From assembly GCF_009680455.1 (NCBI RefSeq), contig NZ_WKRD01000004.1, positions 1 through 64,000 of the forward strand: a DNA stretch of 64,000 nucleotides. The letters run 5' to 3'. Below, piece by piece: positions 18,388-27,106 of this stretch (position 1 is the stretch's first letter; each line of letters opens with the position of its first letter). The position numbers were made by a program, and so were the translations under genes. Under the pieces are notes generated by a model that was given only the letters and a program-made list of their open reading frames with translations, was not told the DNA's origin and did no database searches. This DNA is from Lachnospira eligens (GTDB lineage: Bacteria; Bacillota; Clostridia; Lachnospirales; Lachnospiraceae).

Positions 18388-19224
18388 TTAACATATATTA
18401 AGTATATTGCGGAATGCGTATGCTACGCCGTCTTTATCGTGGTGCAGCGTTACGTGGTCGGCTATTTCTTTAAGGTGTGGGGCGGCGTTTTCCATTGCGA
18501 TTCCGGTTCCGGCGTATTCTATCATGTCTGTGTCGTTGTCTGCGTCACCGAAGGCTGCTACATTTTCACGGGACAGACCTAGGTATTCTGTTAAGAACTT
18601 AACACCTGATTTCTTGCCGGCGTCTTTATATGATATCTCAAGGAGCTGGCTTATTGAACTTGTCATGTAGACTTCGTCTGTGGCTTTTCTTATTCTGTCC
18701 ATTATGTTTTTCTTTAATTCTTCATCACCGACTACTATGTCAATACTGTCTAATTCATGGCAGTGTTCAAGTATGAAGGATACAATGTCGTCTTTAAGAA
18801 TTCTTGTTTTCTTTACATAGTTAAGTGAGTGTTCTGTAGCACCGTATTTTTCAGGATGTGCAGTATATTCTGTTGAAGCGAAGGCCTGTCCTTTTATAAA
18901 TGCTTCATATGTCACAATATCATTCTCTGTGAGTTTAAGTATTGTCTTTACTGATTCCGGTGTAAGAACATAGGATTTAAGGCACTCTTTGCCTGCAATA
19001 CGGTATATGGCAGCACCATTGCTTGTTATTGCATATTCAATTCCGGGAACTGATATGACATCCTCAGGCAGTGTGTCAAATGCACGTCCGCTTGCGATAC
19101 ATACATGTACTCCGTTGCTTATAGCATCAATTAATGCCTGTCTGTTTACTTCTGATAGATGGCTTTCTGAATTAAGAGTTGTCCTGTCTAAATCAAGAGC
19201 CACAAGTTTAATATCTGTATTCAT
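18388..19224 (-). CDS. HAD superfamily (Cof-type) phosphatase
   Basis: A 278-aa Cof/YidA-like phosphatase: motif I ALDLDRTTLN (note Arg where Gly is usual, DLDRT rather than DLDGT), SNGAAIY, the lysine of motif III in KKSGVKFL and motif IV FGDADNDTDMIEYAG. Such enzymes dephosphorylate sugar phosphates or cofactors. ATG 19224 is chosen for AAGGTG 7 nt upstream. It is not clearly in an operon. Confidence 0.9.
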   Translation of the reverse strand: MNTDIKLVALDLDRTTLNSESHLSEVNRQALIDAISNGVHVCIASGRAFDTLPEDVISVPGIEYAITSNGAAIYRIAGKECLKSYVLTPESVKTILKLTENDIVTYEAFIKGQAFASTEYTAHPEKYGATEHSLNYVKKTRILKDDIVSFILEHCHELDSIDIVVGDEELKKNIMDRIRKATDEVYMTSSISQLLEISYKDAGKKSGVKFLTEYLGLSRENVAAFGDADNDTDMIEYAGTGIAMENAAPHLKEIADHVTLHHDKDGVAYAFRNILNIC

Positions 19225-19275
19225 AATAATCACCTTGTTTTCGTACTTTTCATAGAATAGCCATTATAAATAAAT

Positions 19276-19301
19276 AAGGCTGTCCCTTTAAGGACAACCT
19301 T
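19276..19301 (-). terminator. Terminator of the ABC transporter operon
   Basis: AAGGCTGTCC pairs with GGACAACCTT (one mismatch) about 30 bp beyond the ABC ATPase stop. On the minus strand it is followed by a T-rich TTATTTATTTATAA. Confidence 0.55.
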
Positions 19302-19329
19302 ATATGTATAGTGATGATATGTCAATATT

Positions 19330-19980
19330 TTAAGCGGATTTTTTATCATCTTTCGATGGCTTAATCTGCCCCTGAACGATTTCGATAATTTCATCAGATA
19401 AGAAATTAAGCTCGTCTGCGTCGTGGCAGGCAATTATAATTAAAGCACCTCTTTCCCTGTGCCTGATGAGTATGTCACGAATCTGCTCTGTACCTGTATC
19501 ATCAAGTGCATTGATTGGTTCATCAAGGATAATGATATCGGGATTCTCCATGATGGCAGCAGCAATTCCAAGTCTCTGTTTCATACCAAGTGAGAACTTA
19601 TGGAAAGTTCTCTTATCATCAGGATCAAGACCAATCTCGGTAAGAGTCTCGCGTATGCGGTTATCATCAATACGCCTGCGGATAGATGCAAGTGTTTTAA
19701 GATTCTCAAATGCAGTGTAATTATTAATAAAAGACGGATTTTCAATTAATAATCCGATACTTGGCGGAAACATAATATCTTTTCCGATAATCTGTCCATT
19801 AATATCAACAGTACCCTTAACCTTGATAAGACCTGATATAGCTCTCATAAGCATAGTTTTACCACAGCCGTTCTTTCCCTTGAAACCATATATTTTGCCT
19901 GATTCCATGCGCAGATTGATATCTTTAAGGATATCATTGCTCTTAATTTTCTTTGAAACATTTGTAAGCTGAATATACAT
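19330..19980 (-). CDS. ABC transporter ATP-binding protein
   Basis: A 216-aa ATPase with Walker A GKNGCGKT (residues 39-46), signature LGMKQR, Walker B IIILDEPINALD and H-loop ACHDAD. Small single-domain ATPases of this kind drive lantibiotic-immunity and bacteriocin-type ABC-2 systems. The start at 19980 has AGGGGG 7 nt upstream; the frame is open further upstream (to 20082) but that part overlaps the permease gene. It is last in a five-gene operon with three membrane proteins and one anchored protein. Confidence 0.9.
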   Translation of the reverse strand: MYIQLTNVSKKIKSNDILKDINLRMESGKIYGFKGKNGCGKTMLMRAISGLIKVKGTVDINGQIIGKDIMFPPSIGLLIENPSFINNYTAFENLKTLASIRRRIDDNRIRETLTEIGLDPDDKRTFHKFSLGMKQRLGIAAAIMENPDIIILDEPINALDDTGTEQIRDILIRHRERGALIIIACHDADELNFLSDEIIEIVQGQIKPSKDDKKSA

Positions 19981-19991
19981 ATTAATCCCCC

Positions 19992-20810
19992 TTAGATAAA
20001 GTCTTTTTTCTTTGAATAAATAATACCGGTTGCAACCAGTAATATATTGATTGCCAGCATTAAGCACAGACCGTACGGCCATCTGTTGTATACATGAGGT
20101 ATGCGGATAGTCATGAAATAATTATAGAAAAAGAACCATTTCATACTGCATATACTCACAATAAAGAAGAACAGATTAACAACGAATCCGAATACCGCAT
20201 TGCTGATATAAGCAAGCAGAAGGCTTATGCCCGTCATAGTTACGAGACACACAAAACACAGTATAATAACCAGAGGCATATTGAAATCAAGTTCAAGCTT
20301 AGTCTGTAAAAATATTCTTACTGCCTCGGTGCCTGTAATGTTAAGTGACATTGAAAATCTGCTGCCAGTCATAATCAGACCAACAATTGTGTTAGCAGCA
20401 AATATACCTGCCATATATATAATTACAGCCAGTAACATAGTGATATATTTGCTGAGCCACCAGCCGGAAGCTGAACCTGAGATAACAAGAATATTCTTTC
20501 CGACAGCTTTCTGGTCAGCCGTTATGTAATAAGTTATTATAAATGTGATATACAGCACTATAAGAATCTCAAACAGCGGAATGTCAATCTGCATGCCGGG
20601 AGAGAATTCTTTTGCACCTCTGAATACATACAGCAGGGAATCTCCAAGAGAAATACTGCTGATTCTGGAATTCTTAATACATCTGTATACATTTGAAAAA
20701 TACGATACAGCCTGAAATACGCAATATATATAGAAAACCATATAGAATTTCCAGCACATCGACCAGAAGCGTCTGATATCAGCCTTTAAAATACATAAGA
20801 AAGTATTCAT
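19992..20810 (-). CDS. ABC-2 type permease, gene 3 of the operon
   Basis: A 272-aa membrane protein with about six hydrophobic segments and no recognised motif beyond general ABC-2 permease character. Its ATG overlaps the previous stop by one base (TAATG), indicating coupled translation, and its stop is 11 nt before the ATPase start. Confidence 0.75.
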   Translation of the reverse strand: MNTFLCILKADIRRFWSMCWKFYMVFYIYCVFQAVSYFSNVYRCIKNSRISSISLGDSLLYVFRGAKEFSPGMQIDIPLFEILIVLYITFIITYYITADQKAVGKNILVISGSASGWWLSKYITMLLAVIIYMAGIFAANTIVGLIMTGSRFSMSLNITGTEAVRIFLQTKLELDFNMPLVIILCFVCLVTMTGISLLLAYISNAVFGFVVNLFFFIVSICSMKWFFFYNYFMTIRIPHVYNRWPYGLCLMLAINILLVATGIIYSKKKDFI

Positions 20811-21580
20811 TAATTCTTAAGCATGTCCTTTCTATAGAATTTAATTACAGCCCAGCTTATCAGAATCATATCAATCCATATAATAAACGGAGTTATAACA
20901 TCATCAGCATAATAGATACCGGATATGTACACATCTGACTGATTAAGACACATCTTTCTATAGAAGTTCTCAAAAGGCAGAACAGATACATAAGTAGTAA
21001 ATATACATGCGTAAGTGATAATAAAATCAGCAACCGGATTTCTTATAAGCCAGTGCAGCGCACAGATTGTAAGAATTGTTATCTGAACACGCAGAATATC
21101 AAGCAGGAAGCAGATAAGAATTATTACAAATGTGTTCTCAGTCGTAATATTTCCATTAGGTATAAAATTTCTTGCAACACTGCCCTCTTCCAGCCAGTTA
21201 CAGTTAATAACTGAAGGATAAGATAATGCACAGCCTGTCAGTACCACTGAATTAATCAGAGGAAATACAATACTTATCCATGCACATTTTTTTACACAGT
21301 TAAGCCACAGCTTCGACATTGAAGAATACAGTACAACCCTGAAATCAGACATTTCATATCTGACAATGGATATAATCATGAAAGCTGCAACAACAAGTTC
21401 GAGATTGCATAGAAAAATGTTGTTTGGAAAATCATAAAAAAACAAAAAGAAATCCGAAACACAAGGTACTGCGTTATCAAAATATCTGCTTGTGTATGGC
21501 AGAGTCCTGATTAATATTGCAATTACAATTGTATATATAATTAATATTTTAATATAATGTTTATGTCGTTCTTTAATCAT
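20810..21580 (-). CDS. Membrane protein, ABC permease subunit
   Basis: A 256-aa protein with about six hydrophobic helices, starting MIKERHKHYIKILIIY. A TTG at 21598 overlaps the previous stop codon, but ATG 21580 has AAGAGG 7 nt upstream, so I use it. It is unrelated by eye to the other two permeases, yet is coupled with them and probably contributes to the same membrane domain. Confidence 0.72.
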   Translation of the reverse strand: MIKERHKHYIKILIIYTIVIAILIRTLPYTSRYFDNAVPCVSDFFLFFYDFPNNIFLCNLELVVAAFMIISIVRYEMSDFRVVLYSSMSKLWLNCVKKCAWISIVFPLINSVVLTGCALSYPSVINCNWLEEGSVARNFIPNGNITTENTFVIILICFLLDILRVQITILTICALHWLIRNPVADFIITYACIFTTYVSVLPFENFYRKMCLNQSDVYISGIYYADDVITPFIIWIDMILISWAVIKFYRKDMLKN

Positions 21581-21594
21581 AGGCAAGCCTCTTA

Positions 21595-22140
21595 TCAATG
21601 ACGGTCAAATACAATGCGCAGCCTTTTTGGATAGAAAGAATATACAAGACTGATATCAGAAGAATCTATCTTGTCAAGTTTACTTTCTTTAACCATGGAA
21701 CTTCCTAATGTGCATTGCAGGCGCACTTCTTTCTTTTCACCGGGAACAACTACAATACGTGAATCTTTTGATGAATACATAGTTACTCCGTTGTGTGCAT
21801 TAAGCTCGTCAGACAAGAAAACGAATATTGATGGTGAGAAATTAACAACCTTATCGGATACATTTTCTAATTCTATAGTCATAACCACAATACGGCTCTT
21901 ACGGGCAGTTTCCTCACGCATATTAAGCTGCTGACCTGATTTCTCGCGGTATTCGTCGATTGTATATACATTATAATCAACAGGAGTAATCTTTAAACCG
22001 TCAATAATAGGAGGATTATCAGATGTGTAAGTTACATCTTTGGCATTAGGAAAAATCATATTGATTCTCACGGTGAATCCTATAAATATTGCAATAAGCA
22101 GAGTTATTGCTCCAATAATTATTATTCTATAACGCTTCAT
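21595..22140 (-). CDS. Membrane-anchored extracytoplasmic protein, DUF4352/DUF5028-like
   Basis: A 181-aa protein with one N-terminal membrane helix (residues 5-25) and an outer domain of predicted beta strands (VVMTIELENVSDKVVNFSPS, KKEVRLQCTLG). The pattern of a strand-rich domain with a stretch like IELENVSDK is typical of Ig-like DUF4352/DUF5028 proteins and recalls the array lipoproteins. I infer it may be an accessory or substrate-capture subunit. It overlaps the upstream permease gene by 14 bp. Confidence 0.65.
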   Translation of the reverse strand: MKRYRIIIIGAITLLIAIFIGFTVRINMIFPNAKDVTYTSDNPPIIDGLKITPVDYNVYTIDEYREKSGQQLNMREETARKSRIVVMTIELENVSDKVVNFSPSIFVFLSDELNAHNGVTMYSSKDSRIVVVPGEKKEVRLQCTLGSSMVKESKLDKIDSSDISLVYSFYPKRLRIVFDRH

Positions 22141-22972
22141 TATTCTTTCCTTTCATAAAAAATATAATTCCACATATAACACAGATGATAATTGGTTCAC
22201 ATATGTAGGCAAATAACATTCCGTCCTGCAGCTTGGTTGCAGGTGAAAGCAGAGCCATAGGATTGAATGAATAAATATTCATTACGCTTTTACATAATGT
22301 AGAGATAATACCAAGTCCGTAATAGGTAACGAATGGAGATATTATTACTAAAAATGTATTGTCGATAAAGAATGAAACCGCAAGTGAAACAAGTGCAAAT
22401 GAACCGCCATATATAAAGAACTGTAATACATATATCAATACATAGATAAGCGGATGTTCACAGAAAAGATTTCCCATTATATACGCACCTGAATGAATAA
22501 ATAAGCCGTTGCCGGATGGCTTCAATGCAGGAATAAACATCATAGTTGCGCATAGATTCAGTAAAAGAGGAAGCATAGTTACAAGTCCTCCTGAGATAAA
22601 TGTTGCAATGAATCTGGCAGCATGAATCTTATTCTTTGACATTCTGCTGTAATATTGCAGAATGTACTGGTTCTTGTTATCTCTGCAGAAGAATCCACAA
22701 TACGGAAGTGCTGCAAGCAGCATAAATATATACAGATAAGATGTAGATATAGGCTTAAGCCCCATAAACATTCCCATCCACGAATTAAATACAGAGAACG
22801 GATATGTTTCCACTCCCCCGTTAAAGCCATTAGTAATATTAAGATGCGGCTTCGCACACTCAATAAATCCCCCGACAGATAAGGCAAGTCCTATAAAAAG
22901 ACTTACATAAAATAATTTGCTTTTAAATAATCGTTTAAGTTCTATTCTTAACAGAATTAAAATATCGCGCAT
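22127..22972 (-). CDS. ABC-2 type permease, first gene of the operon
   Basis: A 281-aa membrane protein starting MRDILILLRIELKRLFKSKLFYVSLFIG, the classic amphipathic opening of ABC-2 permeases, with about six membrane helices. GGGAGG precedes the ATG. It starts 43 nt after the last array lipoprotein with no visible terminator between, so the array and transporter are probably read as one transcript. Confidence 0.82.
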   Translation of the reverse strand: MRDILILLRIELKRLFKSKLFYVSLFIGLALSVGGFIECAKPHLNITNGFNGGVETYPFSVFNSWMGMFMGLKPISTSYLYIFMLLAALPYCGFFCRDNKNQYILQYYSRMSKNKIHAARFIATFISGGLVTMLPLLLNLCATMMFIPALKPSGNGLFIHSGAYIMGNLFCEHPLIYVLIYVLQFFIYGGSFALVSLAVSFFIDNTFLVIISPFVTYYGLGIISTLCKSVMNIYSFNPMALLSPATKLQDGMLFAYICEPIIICVICGIIFFMKGKNNEAL

Positions 22973-23015
22973 AATCCTCCCCCATAAAAGTAAGTGTAGT
23001 GATGTTAGTTATAAT

Positions 23016-23780
23016 TTATTCAACTTCTTCAATGTCGTTAAGTTCGACAAGGTAACCACTGTAATGGTTTCCGCCAAGAAGTTTCTGAAACGAACCTTGA
23101 ATATAATATTTATTTGTATCAGAATAACGGTATGCTTCATATAAAAACCAGCTATCAAATTCATCGCCAGGGTTCAAAGTCAGGTGTTGCTCGTTGTTTT
23201 CAGCTAAAGACCTGTCTATAAAATTTATACCTCCTAATTCATATGTTGTCCCGTCAGGATATTCAGCTATAATTGTTGATGTAAATTGAAATTTTGAAGT
23301 TGTTTCTCCTAAATATTTAATATGAACCTTTATCCAGAAAAATCTATGTCCCTCATAAAATAGATTGCCATTTTCATCATAAATTCCCCTATATAGATTA
23401 AGCTGATTCATTACAGGCTGGATATATTCTTCGTCAACTAATTCGGTGGCAAATGATTTAGATATAGTTGAATATACTTTTAATATCGTATAATCAAATG
23501 AGCCTGTATTATATGTTTCATTCATTTTTATGTATTTTATAGAATTTTTGTTTAATTTTACGATTGGTTCTTCTGTTATTTGGGGTTCATTCGCATCAAC
23601 AGAAGGTTTCTCTTCATTGTAAGCAGTGCTTACTTCACCATTGGAATCTGTTTCATAATCGTAGTTATAAAGATAAGTTTTGGTTTCGGCTATGTCATTT
23701 GTGTTGTTATTGGTATTTGTTGCGCAGCCACATAAGGCAGTTAATAATAGTGGTATAATTATTATATATTTTTTTTTCAA
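23016..23780 (-). CDS. Array lipoprotein, type b (unit IV)
   Basis: A 254-aa predicted lipoprotein. TTG start at 23780 with GGAGG 7 nt upstream; signal peptide with lipobox LCGC (Cys19). A flexible N-terminal stretch (YNYDYETDSNGEVSTAY, EEKPSVD) is shared by all family members, followed by a beta-rich domain ending YLVELNDIEEVE. It is the last array gene before the ABC operon. The function is unknown; immunity, binding or receptor roles are all possible. The domain resembles DUF4352/DUF5028-type Ig-like folds only weakly. Confidence 0.8.
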   Translation of the reverse strand: MKKKYIIIIPLLLTALCGCATNTNNNTNDIAETKTYLYNYDYETDSNGEVSTAYNEEKPSVDANEPQITEEPIVKLNKNSIKYIKMNETYNTGSFDYTILKVYSTISKSFATELVDEEYIQPVMNQLNLYRGIYDENGNLFYEGHRFFWIKVHIKYLGETTSKFQFTSTIIAEYPDGTTYELGGINFIDRSLAENNEQHLTLNPGDEFDSWFLYEAYRYSDTNKYYIQGSFQKLLGGNHYSGYLVELNDIEEVE

Positions 23781-23820
23781 TTATTGACCTCCATAGGTTA
23801 ACTTTTTTACAATTAGAAGA

Positions 23821-23846
23821 CTACGTTGTGCATAGACACAACGTAG
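23821..23846 (-). terminator. Array inter-gene hairpin (unit IV)
   Basis: A 10-bp perfect inverted repeat CTACGTTGTG/CACAACGTAG lies between the type-b secreted gene and the type-b lipoprotein gene. On the minus strand it is followed by TCTTCTAATTG, a poor U-tract, so it may attenuate rather than end transcription. Equivalent hairpins occur in units II and III. Confidence 0.5.
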
Positions 23847-23893
23847 CTTTAATAATAAATCATATATAAATACTAATTTATATGTGATTTGTT

Positions 23894-24328
23894 TTAAATG
23901 TCTGGATTCCAATAGCCTCCAAACCATGCACCATGATAATCATCAACTGAATATCCCTCACATCTTACACAAGTCATATTGTAATGTTCTTCATATACCC
24001 AGTTAAGCATATTATGTGAGTCATTTACATCAAAATAATACTCGTATCCATGAGAGACATCTATTCTTGTTCCCGCTGAATTTAAAGCATAAACTTTTGC
24101 ATAGTAATAAGAACCATCAATATCTTTGTCCGTGCAAGACATCCAAACAGATGATGACGTGTTTTTACTTTTTCTATCTGTGTAATATGTGTCTCCATCA
24201 AAATCAAAGGATGCTCCGTACCAAACATCATCTCCAGCTTTTGATATCACAGGTGCAGTATACACACCAATAACCAGCATCATAGTAGCAAATATTATTG
24301 TGTTTTTAATTATCTTTTTAAATTTCAT
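23894..24328 (-). CDS. Array small secreted protein, type b (unit IV)
   Basis: A 144-aa exported protein. The signal peptide (residues 1-31, cut after SKA) is followed by a mature part of about 113 aa with SSVWMSCTDKDIDGSYYYAKVYA, VSHGYEYYFDVN, MLNWVYEEHY and a C-terminal VDDYHGAWFGGYWNPDI. Two conserved cysteines (in SCTDKD and RCEGYS) could form a disulfide. The C-terminal pattern resembles DUF2712-type proteins found near ABC-2 transporters, but I cannot verify this. It lies 29 nt after the type-a lipoprotein. Confidence 0.82.
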   Translation of the reverse strand: MKFKKIIKNTIIFATMMLVIGVYTAPVISKAGDDVWYGASFDFDGDTYYTDRKSKNTSSSVWMSCTDKDIDGSYYYAKVYALNSAGTRIDVSHGYEYYFDVNDSHNMLNWVYEEHYNMTCVRCEGYSVDDYHGAWFGGYWNPDI

Positions 24329-24357
24329 ATTAAATATCTCCTCTTAAAGTAGTAAGA

Positions 24358-25122
24358 CTAATCAATTTCAGTCAAATCATTTAGTTCAATCAAGTAGCCA
24401 TTATAACTATTATTGTCGTTATAATTTTGAAAATTACCTTTAACATAATAAGTGTTGTCACTAGAATAATTTGAAAGATTATAGAAAAACCACATGTCAT
24501 ATTCTTCATTAGGTTCAAGATAAATATTATCAAGTTTATGGATAGAAAAAGATTTATCAATAAACATTAAAAAACCTAAAAAAAGTATTTCGTTATTAGT
24601 GTCTTTGCTGAATATTGTAGAGTATATATCCATAGTCATGGCTTCTTTACCGGTATACTTCATATGTACTTTTACACAGAAAAAGCGAGAAGTATCGTCA
24701 ATGAGTTTTCCAGTTTCTTTAGAAATATCGCGTTGTTTTGAAATTTCATCTGATAAAATATTGTGATAATTTTCATTAACTAATGTGTAAAAATAATTAG
24801 AATTCGAGGTGACATAGGCTTGTGTAATAGCACATTCACAACTTCCAAATGAATATTTTTCATTCATTTTTATGTATGTAACAGCATTTTTTTTGAAATT
24901 GACAGTTGCTCTTACAACATCTCTGGGTTCATTCAAATCAACAGATGGTTTTTCCTCATGATATGCTGTGCTTAATTCTCCATTAGGTTCTGTTTCATAA
25001 TCATAACTATATAGATATGTTTTAGTTTCTAACATATTATTGGTATCATTAGAAGGCTGTGTTGTGCAGCCACACAACACAGTTAATAATAGTGAAAAGA
25101 CAGTTATTTTTTTCAGTTTCAA
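24358..25122 (-). CDS. Array lipoprotein, type a (unit IV)
   Basis: A 254-aa predicted lipoprotein with a TTG start (GGAGG 8 nt upstream), lipobox LCGC (Cys19), the shared SYDYETEPNGELSTAYHEEK segment, a strand-rich domain and the type-a ending LIELNDLTEID. It starts 12 nt after the type-a secreted protein gene, a spacing kept in all four units, so the two are likely co-expressed partners. The lipobox-coding DNA itself contains a perfect 10-bp inverted repeat (25058-25082). Confidence 0.82.
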   Translation of the reverse strand: MKLKKITVFSLLLTVLCGCTTQPSNDTNNMLETKTYLYSYDYETEPNGELSTAYHEEKPSVDLNEPRDVVRATVNFKKNAVTYIKMNEKYSFGSCECAITQAYVTSNSNYFYTLVNENYHNILSDEISKQRDISKETGKLIDDTSRFFCVKVHMKYTGKEAMTMDIYSTIFSKDTNNEILFLGFLMFIDKSFSIHKLDNIYLEPNEEYDMWFFYNLSNYSSDNTYYVKGNFQNYNDNNSYNGYLIELNDLTEID

Positions 25123-25134
25123 TTATTAAGCCTC

Positions 25135-25560
25135 CTAGATATCTGGATACCAGTAACCACCAAACCATGCACCATGATAATCGTCTACAGAATACGCCTC
25201 ACATCTTACAGCAGCGCGTGTATAGCCTTCCTCGTTTACCCAGTTAAGCATATTATGAGTTTCGTTAACATCGAAATAATATTCATAGCCATGTGAGACA
25301 TCATAATATTGTCCACTTTTATAAGCATATACTTTGCCGTAATAATATGAACCATCAATATCTTTATCGGTGCATAACATCTGAACTGAAGATGATGTGC
25401 TTTTGGATTGTGTATCTGTAAAAGTAGTTTCACCATCTACACTAAAAGCAACACCAAAGCTGTTGCCTGCTTTGGATATTAATGGTGTTGAATTAATACC
25501 AACAATTAGCAGCATTGCTGTGAATATGACAGCATTTTTAATGGCTTTTTTACATATCAT
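25135..25560 (-). CDS. Array small secreted protein, type a (unit IV)
   Basis: A 141-aa exported protein beginning MICKKAIKNAVIFTAMLLIVG with a signal peptide cut after SKA (residue 31). The mature region has SSVQMLCTDKDIDG, VSHGYEYYFDVNETH, MLNWVNEEGY and the ending GAWFGGYWYPDI. It is the first gene of unit IV, directly behind the regulatory segment at 25611-25688. Between TDKD and VSHG the paralogs differ most, as expected of a recognition region. Confidence 0.83.
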   Translation of the reverse strand: MICKKAIKNAVIFTAMLLIVGINSTPLISKAGNSFGVAFSVDGETTFTDTQSKSTSSSVQMLCTDKDIDGSYYYGKVYAYKSGQYYDVSHGYEYYFDVNETHNMLNWVNEEGYTRAAVRCEAYSVDDYHGAWFGGYWYPDI

Positions 25561-25610
25561 ATTTTGTCCTCCTGTTAAATTATTTTAAATAAGTATTTAT
25601 CTCTTAAAAA

Positions 25611-25688
25611 CAGAATAACAGCCCCGTACTTAAAGCACAAGACTGTTATTTTGCGGTTTGTCGTAAGATGCATGTTTAACGACGTAAG
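25611..25688 (-). promoter_or_regulatory. Array regulatory segment, unit IV
   Basis: On the minus strand, CTTACGT and CTTACGA form a direct repeat with a 21-bp period (forward positions 25661-25667 and 25682-25688). A hairpin follows (arms 25611-25621 and 25643-25653) and then the gene start. The 21-bp spacing is that of LytTR-type response-regulator sites, and a LytTR regulator is encoded at the head of this locus. Confidence 0.65.
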
Positions 25689-25725
25689 TTACATATTTTA
25701 TTAGTATAGTTGCAAAAACATGGAT

Positions 25726-26487
25726 TTATTCGACATCTTCGATGTCGTTAAGTTCGACAAGGTAACCAGTATAGCTGTCATCATCAATATAGTTTTGAAA
25801 AGAACCTCTTAAATAGTAGGTCTTATCATGACTATATCGGGAAGCTTCATAGAGAAACCATGCGTCAAATTCATCATCTGGGTTTAATGTTAAATGACAT
25901 GTGGAATTTTCTGACAAAGCTCTGTCAATGAAACCAAGTAATCCAAGAGAATAATATGTACCGTCTGGATATTTACATATAATTGGTGATGTAAATTGAA
26001 TTTTTGAAGTAGTTTTACCTGAATATTTTAAATGCATCTTAACAAGAAAGAATCTATGTCCTTCGTTGAATAGATTACCATTTTCATCATAATAGCCACG
26101 AAATTTATTTAGATAGTCAAGTAATAGCTGTGAATATTCTTCTCCAAATGTATCAGCGCAAAACTGCTTGGAAACAGTTGAATATGCTTTTAAGACAGTA
26201 CATTCACATGCACCCGAATTATAAGTTTCATTCATTTTCACATATGTGACAGCACCTTTTTTGAAATTAACAGTAGGTTCAACTTCTTCGTGTGATTCAT
26301 TCAAATCAACAGAGGGTTTTTCTTCATGGTAATCTGTATGTACTTCACCATTGGAATCTGTTTCATAATCGTAGTTGTATAGAAAGGTTTTAGTTTCTGT
26401 TATGTCATCTGTTTTATTTGATGTAGATGATGAACAGCCACTTAAAGTGAATAACATTATAAAAATAATTATTATTTTCTTTTTCAA
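25726..26487 (-). CDS. Array lipoprotein, type b (unit III)
   Basis: A 253-aa predicted lipoprotein; TTG at 26487 with GGGAGG 9 nt upstream gives a proper signal peptide with lipobox LSGC. The frame stays open upstream to 26586, but that part is a relic resembling a type-a signal peptide (see the hairpin at 26565). The body matches the other type-b members, for example YDENGNLFNEGHRFFLVKMH and the ending YLVELNDIEDVE. Confidence 0.82.
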   Translation of the reverse strand: MKKKIIIIFIMLFTLSGCSSSTSNKTDDITETKTFLYNYDYETDSNGEVHTDYHEEKPSVDLNESHEEVEPTVNFKKGAVTYVKMNETYNSGACECTVLKAYSTVSKQFCADTFGEEYSQLLLDYLNKFRGYYDENGNLFNEGHRFFLVKMHLKYSGKTTSKIQFTSPIICKYPDGTYYSLGLLGFIDRALSENSTCHLTLNPDDEFDAWFLYEASRYSHDKTYYLRGSFQNYIDDDSYTGYLVELNDIEDVE

Positions 26488-26564
26488 TAATTTTTTCCTC
26501 CCAATAAAATTATTGTTTATATTTACAAATTCGGTAAGCTTTATAAGATATTTATTATTAGGAA

Positions 26565-26592
26565 GCTGCGTTGTGCAGTCGCACAACGCAGC
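26565..26592 (-). terminator. Array inter-gene hairpin (unit III)
   Basis: A perfect 12-bp inverted repeat GCTGCGTTGTGC/GCACAACGCAGC. Read in frame on the minus strand it encodes CDCTTQLPNN, close to the lipobox region CGCTTQPSND of type-a lipoproteins, so it may derive from one. The following T-run is weak. Confidence 0.5.
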
Positions 26593-26640
26593 TAGTATAA
26601 AATAGAGAATATATAAGCTTATATTTCAATATTTATAATT

Positions 26641-27075
26641 TTAAATATCTGGATTCCAGTAACCTCCAAACCATGCACTGTGATAATCGTCAACGGAATA
26701 GCCAGTACATTTAACAGTTGCTTTATTGTAATGTTCTTCATAAACCCAATTTAACATAGTATGAGTTTCATTAACATCAAAATAATATTCATATCCATGC
26801 GATACATCAACAGGATTATCAGATACATTAACAGCATTAACACGTGCATAATAATATGAACCATCAATATCCTTATCAGTACAAGACATCCACACAGATG
26901 ATGATGTGTATTTAAATTGTGATGGTAAATATTTTTCATGACCATCAAAATCAAAGGATGCTCCGTACCAAACATCATCTCCAGCTTTTGATATCACAGG
27001 TGCAGTATACACACCAATAACCAGCATCATAGTAGCAAATATTATTGTGTTTTTAATTATCTTTTTAAATTTCAT
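26641..27075 (-). CDS. Array small secreted protein, type b (unit III)
   Basis: A 144-aa exported protein with the same 35-residue leader as the unit IV type-b protein (MKFKKIIKNTIIFATMMLVI, cut after SKA). The mature part keeps SCTDKDIDG, VSHGYEYYFDVNETH and GYWNPDI but differs in the middle (ARVNAVNVSDNPVD), as between other paralogs. It starts 31 nt after the type-a lipoprotein of unit III. Confidence 0.82.
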   Translation of the reverse strand: MKFKKIIKNTIIFATMMLVIGVYTAPVISKAGDDVWYGASFDFDGHEKYLPSQFKYTSSSVWMSCTDKDIDGSYYYARVNAVNVSDNPVDVSHGYEYYFDVNETHTMLNWVYEEHYNKATVKCTGYSVDDYHSAWFGGYWNPDI

Positions 27076-27106
27076 ATTAAATATCTCTTATCTTAAAGTA
27101 GTAAGA

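Noticed and set aside
26488..26586. Longer start for the unit III lipoprotein
   Set aside because: The added residues give no signal peptide, and TTG 26487 has a strong ribosome site and matches its paralogs.
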